Assembly: GCF_006538345.1 (NCBI RefSeq)
Contig: NZ_BJKL01000012.1
Span: forward strand, 62,001 to 126,000
DNA length: 64,000 nucleotides
Source: Alteromonas sp. KUL49
GTDB taxonomy: Bacteria > Pseudomonadota > Gammaproteobacteria > Enterobacterales > Alteromonadaceae
Direction of reading: 5' to 3'
The translations under genes were made by a program, and so were the position numbers. The notes beneath the pieces are model-generated. The model was given only the letters and a program-made list of their open reading frames with translations. It was not told the origin of the DNA and ran no database searches. Positions within the stretch are counted from its first letter, which is position 1; each line of letters begins with the position of its first letter. Positions 17,941 through 25,535 of this stretch are shown piece after piece.

Positions 17941-19871
17941 ATGTCTGACTTTCATTTCAATTCAACCCAACTTAGCATTATCGAAAAGTTTGGGTTTACA
18001 CCTGAATCACTTTCATCTGTACTGGTTACTCTACCCACGATTGTTGACGAGTTAGTAGCGCTCTTAGAAGTTACTAATGGACTTTACAGAGCTGGGTTTC
18101 CAGTCATTGATGACCAGAAGTACGACGCCATTAGACAGTCTCTGATTGACTTGGAACCGAGTCACCCGTTTGTGAATAGCGTTGAACCTGAATTGGTGGT
18201 CGATAGCAAAACTGTTGCACTTCCACAAAAGATGTTATCCACCGATAAAGCATATTCCTTTGAAGAAATAGGTCGCTGGATCAACCGTCTTAAAAAAGCA
18301 GCATCGGAAATCGACGTGGACGACGGCGAAATAGAAATTCGCGTAACACCTAAGTTAGATGGGTACGCAGCATATGATGATGGAACCCGTCTTTATACCC
18401 GTGGTGATGGTGTTCGTGGTCAAGATATTACACGAGCGTTTGAGAGAGGGTTACAGGTTGCCAATAATGCGGGGCGAGGGTTAGGCGCTGGTGAAATTGT
18501 AATTAAAAAAGCTACTTTGATGAGGTGCTTAGTGAGCACTTCGAAAATTCACGGAACATTCAAGCGGCTATCATTGCTGAGAAAAAAGTAGACAAAAATG
18601 TAAAGAAAGCTATTGAAGACGGCGCTTGTGTCTTTTACCCATTCTCAGCTATCGAGAACTGGACTGGTCATTATTCAGAAATTCTCGCTGACTTTGACAA
18701 CATTGTTGAACGCATTTGGAATGCGGTGGATTTTGACATAGATGGCGTAATTTTGGAGACGACTCAAGACGCTATAAAAGCACACATGGGCGCCACTCGA
18801 CATCACCATAAGTGGCAAATTGCGTTTAAAGTGAATGATGAAACTGCTGATGTTGAAGTGGTAGACGTTATTCCGCAAACTTCCCGCACAGGCAGAGTAT
18901 CACCTGTGGCGGAGCTGGTACCCACCAAATTAAGTGGAGCAACCATTAGCCGTGTTACCGTGCACCATTACAATATGGTTAAAAGTAATGGCGTTGGGCC
19001 AGGAGCAATTGTTCAGCTTGTACGCAGTGGCTTGGTGATTCCCAAGATAGAAAAAGTGGTAAAAGAAGCGGAGCCAAAACTGCCAGAAAACTGCCCGAGT
19101 TGCGAGTCCCATCTAATTTGGGAAGCCGATCACCTAATGTGCCCCAATAAAAGTGATTGCCCAGCGCAGACCGAAAATACCTTGATTCACTTTTTTAAAA
19201 CTTTGGGTAACAACGACGGTTTTGGTCCAAAGGTTATTGAAAAACTGAGTCAGAATGGTATTCGGCACATTCACGAGATATATAACATCCAAGTGAGTGA
19301 GTTTGTAAGCTTCGGCTTTGGTGACAAAACATCACAGAACTTGTTTGACCAACTTATTGCAAGTAAAGAAATTGAAATAGAGGATTGGCGATTTTTATCC
19401 GCATTTGGCGTAAGCCGCTTGGGTGGAGGGAATTGTGAAAAGTTACTTCAACATCATGATTTACCGGCGCTATTTGATATTTCGGTAGAGCAAATGGTGC
19501 AAATTGACGGCTTCGCACAGATTAGTGCAGAAGCTATTGTAGAAGGCCTTAAAAACATCAAAGAAGAGTTTTTCAAAGTGTATGAGCTGGGTTTTAATCT
19601 GGCAGCCACTACTAAACTTTCAGAGCAAGGCGAGGGCGACTCACCTATTGCAGGTAAAACCGTTGTTTTCACGGGTAGTATGGTGCAAGGCTCTCGTGGT
19701 GACATGGAAAAACAGGCGAAAGCGCTCGGTGCTAAGGTTGCGAAATCGGTTACCGGCAAAACTGATTACCTAGTAGCTGGTGAAAAAGTAGGAGAAACAA
19801 AAATTACTGCAGCGCTAGCCAAAGGCGTCGAAGTGATTTCTGAGCAGGATTATTTGCAGTTAATCGCCTAA
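17941..19871 (+). pseudogene. divergent NAD-dependent DNA ligase (LigA family), frameshifted
   Basis: Two overlapping frames together encode about 643 residues with the LigA layout: a domain Ia-like helix pair, an adenylation core with KLDG (KxDG, AMP-accepting Lys), TRGDGVRGQDIT, FDIDGVIL, AFKV, SRTGRVSPVA, a four-cysteine zinc finger (CPSC...CPNKSDC), helix-hairpin-helix repeats and a C-terminal BRCT domain (GKTVVFTGSM). It seals nicks using NAD+. The first frame leaves homology after GEIVIKK at the run AAAAAA (18505-18510), and one more A restores IKK-S-YFDEVLSEHF. The protein is far from typical LigA. The motif IV lysine (DGVVIK in E. coli) reads DGVILE. I would not call it the housekeeping ligA without checking for a second copy. 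Confidence 0.82.
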
Positions 19872-19886
19872 TGAATTGAGAGAGTG

Positions 19887-19948
19887 GTGCGTTTTGATGA
19901 CGTTAAAAAGGTTTAACCTGCGCAGGTTGAGTCATCATCAAAATGCAC
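19887..19948. terminator. long two-part hairpin after the ligase gene
   Basis: The outer arms GTGCGTTTTGATGA (19887-19900) and TCATCAAAATGCAC (19935-19948) pair over 14 bases with one G-U. The centre holds a second perfect 14-base palindrome, AACCTGCGCAGGTT (19915-19928). It starts 15 bases after the ligase stop. It could be a terminator or a small repeated structural element, and there is no clear T tract. Confidence 0.5.
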
Positions 19949-20034
19949 TTGCTTAGAACGAAATTTATACTCTATAGTGGGGGGTTGAGGAATTCCATTA
20001 ACGGGATTTTAACACACTGAAGTGAGAGTAAACA

Positions 20035-20739
20035 ATGAAGTTTAACCAACCCAACAAAACCACCTTTGCTTTTTTAGTAACCTTATTACTTACCCTAGCT
20101 TACGCAGCAAAAGCGTCAGCCTCTATTGTCACATTACCTACTGGGATCGCCGCTGGTGATTCATATCGTCTTATGTTCGTCACGTCACTGACCACTACTG
20201 CGAGTGATTGGGGACAAGAGTCGTCTCGTACTCGTATGAATAGCTTTGTGACAAGTATTGCCAATACTCAAGCACAATTAGTCGCATTGAATACCACGTG
20301 GAATGCAGTTTGGAGTACGCCTACTGTTAGTGCAAAAGACAATACTGAGACTAATGAGACAAATGCGTCGCACGAGAGTGCACCTATATACCTTCTTGAC
20401 GGCACTACGATCGTAGCAGACGACAACGCTGATTTATGGGACGGTTCTGTCGATAACTTTATTAATATCACAGAGACAGGCTCAACAATTAGCGCATGGG
20501 TGTGGACGGCAACTGACCGTGGCTCCGATGTCTTTGCGGGGTATGGCGGTCTGGTTGAATTTGGTTTAACTAACAACACGACTGGTTATTGGGTCGAAAG
20601 AAATGTACGACCACGCACTGAGTCGTATCATGTTTATGCTATTTCAGATGTTATTACTGTCGCTCAAGTACCTACACCAGCAACGTTTACTATGATTTTT
20701 GCGGCACTACTTGGCATCTTTATCAGAAGAAGCTGTTAA
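20035..20739 (+). CDS. secreted protein with PEP-CTERM-like sorting tail
   Basis: A 234-residue protein with a signal peptide (about residues 1-30), a Thr/Asn/Ser-rich body with a pattern resembling small adhesive or calcium-binding extracellular proteins, and the tail VPTPATFTMIFAALLGIF followed by IRRSC. That tail has the three PEP-CTERM parts: a V-P-x-P motif (here VPTP instead of PEP), a membrane helix and a basic end. Such proteins are cut and anchored or secreted by an exosortase and are often linked to exopolysaccharide. No exosortase is in the window. GAGAG lies ahead of the ATG. The body matches no family I know. Confidence 0.75.
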   Translation: MKFNQPNKTTFAFLVTLLLTLAYAAKASASIVTLPTGIAAGDSYRLMFVTSLTTTASDWGQESSRTRMNSFVTSIANTQAQLVALNTTWNAVWSTPTVSAKDNTETNETNASHESAPIYLLDGTTIVADDNADLWDGSVDNFINITETGSTISAWVWTATDRGSDVFAGYGGLVEFGLTNNTTGYWVERNVRPRTESYHVYAISDVITVAQVPTPATFTMIFAALLGIFIRRSC

Positions 20740-20762
20740 TGTTTATAGTTTAGATAATCGAC

Positions 20763-20786
20763 TGGGCGCATGATTACATGTGCCCA
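20763..20786. terminator. hairpin between convergent genes
   Basis: TGGGCGCATG (20763-20772) and CATGTGCCCA (20777-20786) pair over 10 bases with one G-U and an ATTA loop. It lies between the end of the PEP-CTERM-type gene (20739) and the end of the reductase gene (20792), so it may end both transcripts. Confidence 0.55.
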
Positions 20787-20791
20787 CAGGA

Positions 20792-21292
20792 TTATGAAAT
20801 TTGTCTGGCAAACATCTCTATATTCAGAGTCTCATGCTCAATGAAACTTTGCTGACAATGAAGCGCGCCACCATACTTAATACCCAGATAATCGAATGTC
20901 CGTTCAAAAATACTCACAAAAGTGGCATCTATTGATATTTGGCTGGAGGTTGTAACCAGATAGGCCGTCTTATTTCTTAAAAGCTTTCCTTTTTCTTTCA
21001 GGCTGGGAATATCTAAAAAGTCGGTAAATCTGTCCAAGAGAGTTTTCATTTGTGATGTTGGAGAGTACCAGTAGATCGGAGAAGCGAAAATTAAGTTGTC
21101 ACAGCGTAACATTCTATCGAGAACACGCTGAAAGTCATCATTTGTGTTCTTATAGTCGTAGTCATACGGAAGCAGGTTGAGCGCATTTAAATAAACAACG
21201 TCGAGTGGTGTTTGCTTTTCAATTGCATTAAGTAACCTGCGTGTATTCCCTTGTTCTCGTGCGCTACTGAATAACACTAAATTGTTTGGCAT
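20792..21292 (-). CDS. flavodoxin-fold NAD(P)H-dependent oxidoreductase
   Basis: A 166-residue flavodoxin-like reductase. It opens VLFSSAREQGNTRRLLNAI, where the S-x-R-x-x-G-N-T loop would bind FMN phosphate, and has NLIFASPIYWYSPTSQMKTLLDRFTD, the standard second flavin-binding segment of NADPH-dependent FMN reductases. It should transfer electrons from NAD(P)H through FMN to quinones or other acceptors. A SoxR-type promoter (21444-21474) points at it through a 35-codon ORF that ends 12 bases before its ATG. That suggests induction by redox-cycling compounds. Substrate unknown. Confidence 0.85.
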   Translation of the reverse strand: MPNNLVLFSSAREQGNTRRLLNAIEKQTPLDVVYLNALNLLPYDYDYKNTNDDFQRVLDRMLRCDNLIFASPIYWYSPTSQMKTLLDRFTDFLDIPSLKEKGKLLRNKTAYLVTTSSQISIDATFVSIFERTFDYLGIKYGGALHCQQSFIEHETLNIEMFARQIS

Positions 21293-21304
21293 GATTACAT
21301 TCTC

Positions 21305-21412
21305 CTATTTGTTGCTCATCGTGTGGTTAAAGATATTGATAAGCATGACCACGAAAGGTCTACGTTGAATTTCTAACTCTCGATTTCTACTAGCCATATT
21401 TTCTTGTTGCAT
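21305..21412 (-). CDS. putative 35-residue small protein or leader peptide behind a SoxR promoter
   Basis: This short frame starts with ATG at 21412, eight bases after a good AAGGA site (21421-21425), and ends TAG at 21305. The peptide begins MQQENMASRNRELEIQRRPF and ends in a hydrophobic VVMLINIF stretch. Its stop codon runs into the AGGAGA that serves the reductase gene, a tight arrangement typical of an operon. It is the first frame after the SoxR promoter. It matches no family I know, and it could be a translated leader or a genuine small membrane-associated protein. Confidence 0.5.
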   Translation of the reverse strand: MQQENMASRNRELEIQRRPFVVMLINIFNHTMSNK

Positions 21413-21443
21413 ATCTTTCGTCCTTTTTGATAGTTTCAAATAC

Positions 21444-21474
21444 ATCATAAAACCTCAAGTTAACTTGAGGTAAA
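21444..21474 (-). promoter_or_regulatory. SoxR-dependent promoter with consensus SoxR box
   Basis: The palindrome CCTCAAGTTAACTTGAGG (21453-21470) equals, as I recall it, the E. coli soxS SoxR site. Read on the minus strand it is framed by a -35 TTTACC (21474-21469) and a -10 TATGAT (21449-21444) with a 19-base spacer, the overlong spacing typical of MerR-family activated promoters. On the plus strand no fair -10 follows. So it drives the small ORF and reductase, and may also repress or autoregulate the divergent soxR at 21496. Confidence 0.88.
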
Positions 21475-21495
21475 GGGCTTTTTTCAGGAATATTT

Positions 21496-21942
21496 ATGGG
21501 TGACAGAGAATTAAGTGTTGGTAGAGTGGCAGAACGATGCGGTGTTAAGGTATCGACCCTACATTTTTATGAACAAAAAGGGTTGATAAAAAGCTTGCGT
21601 AATCAGGGCAATCAGCGCCGTTACAAACCTGATGTATTGCGCAGGGTATCAATTATCAAAGCGGCCCAAAAAATGGGAATTACGCTAGACGAAATCAAAG
21701 AAGCACTATCTGCTTTACCCAATAATAGAACACCAAACAAGAATGATTGGGAACGAATGGCGATGTCTTGGCAAGCAGCGTTAACGCTTAGAATCGATAA
21801 GCTGACACGGTTAAAAGACAGTATGACGGGTTGTATTGGGTGTGGATGTTTGTCTATGGACGTGTGTCCAATATATAACCCAGGCGATAGAGTCGGACAA
21901 CAACACACTGGGCCAGTTTTCTTGGACAATTCAGGCGAGTAA
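21496..21942 (+). CDS. soxR: redox-sensing MerR family activator SoxR
   Basis: A 148-residue MerR-family regulator. The N-terminal winged helix reads LSVGRVAERCGVKVSTLHFYEQKGL, followed by the dimerisation helix. The C-terminal CIGCGCLSMDVC is the SoxR [2Fe-2S] cluster motif CxxCxC...C, followed by PIYNPGD. Oxidation of the cluster by redox-active compounds switches SoxR to an activator. In most non-enteric bacteria it controls a few reductase and efflux genes rather than soxS. A consensus SoxR box lies 26 bases upstream and points the other way. The gene ends nine bases before a convergent BLUF gene. Confidence 0.95.
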   Translation: MGDRELSVGRVAERCGVKVSTLHFYEQKGLIKSLRNQGNQRRYKPDVLRRVSIIKAAQKMGITLDEIKEALSALPNNRTPNKNDWERMAMSWQAALTLRIDKLTRLKDSMTGCIGCGCLSMDVCPIYNPGDRVGQQHTGPVFLDNSGE

Positions 21943-21951
21943 AACTGTGAA

Positions 21952-22389
21952 TCAGTACGTAGGCTGAGATAGACCTTTAAAAATAAAGTACATACCCTTG
22001 AGTTGTCCTTCGGTGGGGGATTTGGCTTTCGCTAATCTGTCGAGTACAACAAAACTGTCAGAGTTCTCTGTATTAATGTCCACGTTGACCATAGACCATA
22101 CTCCAAACTCATAGTCGCTCAATACCTTGTTTGAAAGTATCCTCAATTCGCTATGTCTTGTGTCGTTTTCAACACGAGTCATTAACTCACTTATGTTTTT
22201 AGAGGGGCCTTCAACGACCTGAAAAAAGTATTCAGGTAGTACTAATAACACCCCTTTTATTCCGCACTTGTCATTATTTTTGCGAGATATCTCTAGAATG
22301 GATCGAGCTTCTGAATCGTCAACAGCACTGCTGCGCTTACTTACATAGATGAGTTGGGTGAGATGATGTTGGTTACTTGTCGAGGCCAT
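21952..22389 (-). CDS. short BLUF-domain blue-light photoreceptor
   Basis: A 145-residue protein made almost entirely of one BLUF domain, which binds FAD and senses blue light through hydrogen-bond switching. LTQLIYVSKRSS holds the conserved tyrosine. ISRKNNDKCGIKGVLLVLPE then FFQVVEGP hold the flavin-contacting Asn and the key Gln. SDYEFGVWSMV holds the Trp/Met pair. There is no output domain, so it must act through a partner protein, as short BLUF proteins such as PixD do. No obvious partner gene is adjacent, and GGDEF/EAL genes are 15 kb away. Confidence 0.9.
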   Translation of the reverse strand: MASTSNQHHLTQLIYVSKRSSAVDDSEARSILEISRKNNDKCGIKGVLLVLPEYFFQVVEGPSKNISELMTRVENDTRHSELRILSNKVLSDYEFGVWSMVNVDINTENSDSFVVLDRLAKAKSPTEGQLKGMYFIFKGLSQPTY

Positions 22390-22462
22390 TCTTTATGTGA
22401 TGATTTATTTAAACTTCACATAACTATAGTCACGCTATACTACATTGCACAAAAATTGTTGC

Positions 22463-22990
22463 TTACTGTTGTGCTCTCAGGCGCGATAGTCTTCTTTTAT
22501 CCCACGCTCGTTTGACTTGTAAACGCCAGAGCCAATTTAAAGAGATATAGCCAAGTGCACTAAAAACAATTGAGCAAATCGCACAGCCAACAAGAAATGC
22601 TGGGCCTATGGTAGTTAAACTTTCCACGACCCAATGCCAACTAAATTGAAATTCAAAATGCCTCGGCGTGGACCCTAGTACAGTGGTTCCTACTTTGTAG
22701 GCGCCGTAAAATATCGGAGGAATTGTAAATGGATTTGTTATCCAAACTGTTGCTACCGATACTGGCAAATTAGCGCGAAAGGGTATTGCTACTGCGGCGG
22801 AAAGCCACATTTGAAAAGGGACTGGCCAGAATGCGAAAAACAGTCCAATACCGAAGGCTCCTGCTGCAGAACGACGATTTAAATGCCATAGGTTAGGTTC
22901 GTGAAGTACCTTACCAAAAACACGCAGCAACTTGTTATTTTTGACTTTTTGATGGTCTGGAAGGACCCGTCTAATAAACTTCTTTGGCAT
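22463..22990 (-). CDS. DUF2062 domain membrane protein
   Basis: A 175-residue protein with the DUF2062 pattern. NRRSAAGAFGIGLFFAFWPV then PFQMWLSAAVAI and WITNPFTIPPIFYGAYKVG form the conserved first part. A long membrane segment follows near 125-155 and a basic tail ends it. Function of the family is unknown. It is divergent from comEC with 33 bases between starts, an arrangement seen in related genomes. Confidence 0.88.
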   Translation of the reverse strand: MPKKFIRRVLPDHQKVKNNKLLRVFGKVLHEPNLWHLNRRSAAGAFGIGLFFAFWPVPFQMWLSAAVAIPFRANLPVSVATVWITNPFTIPPIFYGAYKVGTTVLGSTPRHFEFQFSWHWVVESLTTIGPAFLVGCAICSIVFSALGYISLNWLWRLQVKRAWDKRRLSRLRAQQ

Positions 22991-23023
22991 AAATAGTGTT
23001 TCTAAACCAATCTCTAATGGCTG

Positions 23024-25462
23024 ATGTCAATCATGGCAGACTCGCAGAAAATTAACCTCGCTGCCAGACTGTTCATCGTCTTTTGCTACGGCTATTGTTT
23101 AAGCTGTCTTAGTGCTTATTTCTGGCCTAGCTTACCATGTCCACAAATCTTACGTTACTCAATTGCGACACTTTGCATATTATTGCTGTTTAATCAGAAC
23201 ATCTGCCTTCGTTGGAGTTGTGTACGGAGAAAGTGGTTTTTCACCTCAACTCTATTATTCACGATTGGCTTGCTATGCGGCGCATTACAGGTCGCGAGTG
23301 TAGGGTATAGCTACCTGTCTTGGCAACTCCCTTCGAGCAAAATTCAACAAGATGTCACATTGACTGGACAGGTAATATCCAGTCAATGTGATTTTCAGCA
23401 AAGAAAGCTTGGCGAAATTGATGGTGAGGTATCTCGCTTTTTCCATCGCTATGTAGTGGGAAACTTTGTTTTGGACGATCTTATTGCTGAAAAACAGTGG
23501 AAGCTCTCGGTAAGTGAGTCCACATCGCTGCATTGTTTCCAGCCGGGGGATACTATTGAGGCGTTAGTGCGAATAAAACCCTCTTATGCCACTGCAAATC
23601 CTGTTGGTTTTAGTGGTCAGCGCTTTTACGCGAGCAAGGGAATTGTGGCTACCGGTTATATAAAACGCCGCGATACTGAACCTCTAGAAGGTACTTGGGG
23701 TCATCGAACACGCATTTCCCGTTTTCTCGACGACTTGGATTTAAGTGAGAATGCGATTTTTCAAGCCTTGCTACTGGGCAACCGACAATATCTAACACCT
23801 GAACACTGGAGTGTGCTTCAAAAAACCGGCACGTCACATGTATTTAGCATTTCTGGTATGCATTTGGGAATAGTGGCGATGGGCATTGGACTTCTATGTG
23901 GAGTTTTTTTGGTGCTTTTTCGATTCCTTAGGTTTCCAATTGTTGAGTCCTCCCTTTCAAAAACCAACATTTTCATCGTTGTCGTTCTAACATCAGGTGC
24001 TTACGCCTGGCTTAGTGGGTTAGGTATACCTGTTATTCGTGCATGGTGTTTGTTGCTTATCGCGGTGATGTTGGCTTTTGCACGCGCAACATGGAGACCT
24101 CATCAAATAGGCGTAGTCATGCTGGGGTTTTGCATAACTATGAACCCACTGTCGGTGCTCGATAGTAGCTTATACCTGAGTGTTATCGCGGTTTTCTTAG
24201 TGTGGCTATTATATTGGCGCTTTGCGTTGCGTCGTTTTAATTGGTTGATTAGTCTGGTGATACTTCAGTTGGCGCTCAGTGTGATGATTGTGCCAATTAC
24301 GCTACTTTGGTTTGGTACGTTTAGTGTTTACTCCATTATCGCTAATTTGGTGGTTGTTCCACTTGTTACCTTGTTTCTTCCCCTAGGTTTATTCGTGTTT
24401 CTCACATTTTATTGGTTGAGGGAAACAGCTCTGAGTGGCCTTTTTTCTGATGCTATGAGTTTGCTAAATTGGGGGGTGACACACGTTATGACATTCTTAC
24501 AGTATTTGTCTGACGTAGAAGGCAACTCATTTTCAATCGCTACTTTTACACCACCGCTTTTAAGTTTAATTGCTTTCTTAGTTGTGATTGTATTAATGCC
24601 AAACCTGCGACGATGGTGGGTGGCATTACCGTTACTTGCACCCTTTGCCGCAATAGATTTACCTAGCGCACCGACGAACTGGTATATCCATGTGCTAGAC
24701 GTAGGGCAGGGAACGGCTGTCGTTGTTAATCGAGGCAGTCAAGCAATTCTGGTCGATACAGGGCCGTCGTATAACCAAAACCCAGTCATAGCTAACATCA
24801 TTCCCACACTATTTGACAGGTTAAATATAAACAAAATGGATTATGTGATTGTCAGTCATGATGATTTAGATCATTCTGGAGGCAGTGATTTTTTAAGGGA
24901 ATGGTTTGATTCACACCATTACACATCAAGGTGGATATCACCAGTCAATGGTTGCGAACAGGGGCGTGAAATCCAATGGAACGGCCTTACAATCCGTTTT
25001 TTATGGCCATTACCGCAGAACCGAGACAACGACAACGCCTCATCGTGTGTAGTGCATATATCTGACGGTAACCATAGCGTACTTTTTCCAGGCGACATTG
25101 GAAAAACAAGCGAATATGCAATCCTCACTAGAAAGGTTAATGTTAGAGCCAACGTTATGCTCTCAGCTCATCATGGTAGTTCTACTTCTTCCACCAATAT
25201 TTGGGTGAAGCGAGTTGCTCCTGACGCGGTAATTCATACGCAAGGTTATGAAAATAGATGGCAATTCCCTCACCAAAATGTAGTAGAGACCTTCCAACAA
25301 AATGATGTGAAACAGTATCTAATGAGTGAGTCTGGATATATTCGGGTGTCTTTTAAACCACAAAGCTATAGCATAGAGACGTTACGCAATGACTTATTAC
25401 CGCGCTGGTATTTAAGAGCTCTTGCGCCACGTCATTTATCTCTTGGTGACTTGAAAAAGTAA
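23024..25462 (+). CDS. comEC: ComEC/Rec2 DNA-uptake channel protein
   Basis: An 812-residue inner-membrane protein needed for natural transformation, where it passes single-stranded DNA into the cytoplasm. The first 100 residues have several helices, followed by a DUF4131/OB-like region and the multi-helix Competence domain (about 235-500, beginning ENAIFQALLLGNRQYLTPEH). The C-terminal metallo-beta-lactamase-like domain (about 550-790) has LDVGQGTAVVV, LVDTGPS and SHDDLDHSGG, which could bind metal. Another ATG at 23033 is in frame. The gene leads into the msbA-lpxK-kdsB run. Confidence 0.94.
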   Translation: MSIMADSQKINLAARLFIVFCYGYCLSCLSAYFWPSLPCPQILRYSIATLCILLLFNQNICLRWSCVRRKWFFTSTLLFTIGLLCGALQVASVGYSYLSWQLPSSKIQQDVTLTGQVISSQCDFQQRKLGEIDGEVSRFFHRYVVGNFVLDDLIAEKQWKLSVSESTSLHCFQPGDTIEALVRIKPSYATANPVGFSGQRFYASKGIVATGYIKRRDTEPLEGTWGHRTRISRFLDDLDLSENAIFQALLLGNRQYLTPEHWSVLQKTGTSHVFSISGMHLGIVAMGIGLLCGVFLVLFRFLRFPIVESSLSKTNIFIVVVLTSGAYAWLSGLGIPVIRAWCLLLIAVMLAFARATWRPHQIGVVMLGFCITMNPLSVLDSSLYLSVIAVFLVWLLYWRFALRRFNWLISLVILQLALSVMIVPITLLWFGTFSVYSIIANLVVVPLVTLFLPLGLFVFLTFYWLRETALSGLFSDAMSLLNWGVTHVMTFLQYLSDVEGNSFSIATFTPPLLSLIAFLVVIVLMPNLRRWWVALPLLAPFAAIDLPSAPTNWYIHVLDVGQGTAVVVNRGSQAILVDTGPSYNQNPVIANIIPTLFDRLNINKMDYVIVSHDDLDHSGGSDFLREWFDSHHYTSRWISPVNGCEQGREIQWNGLTIRFLWPLPQNRDNDNASSCVVHISDGNHSVLFPGDIGKTSEYAILTRKVNVRANVMLSAHHGSSTSSTNIWVKRVAPDAVIHTQGYENRWQFPHQNVVETFQQNDVKQYLMSESGYIRVSFKPQSYSIETLRNDLLPRWYLRALAPRHLSLGDLKK

Positions 25463-25535
25463 TCCATCGTTGCCACATTTGCGCTACAATAAGCCCGAAA
25501 ATTAATTACTAGCATTAACAGGTTAATCAATTTCA

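Noticed and set aside
18505..18510. Programmed slippage as the explanation for the A6, T6 and A6 frameshifts
   Set aside because: The runs are only six bases, there are no slippery heptamers with stop-and-stem context that I can see, and the lesions hit unrelated core genes. Error is simpler.
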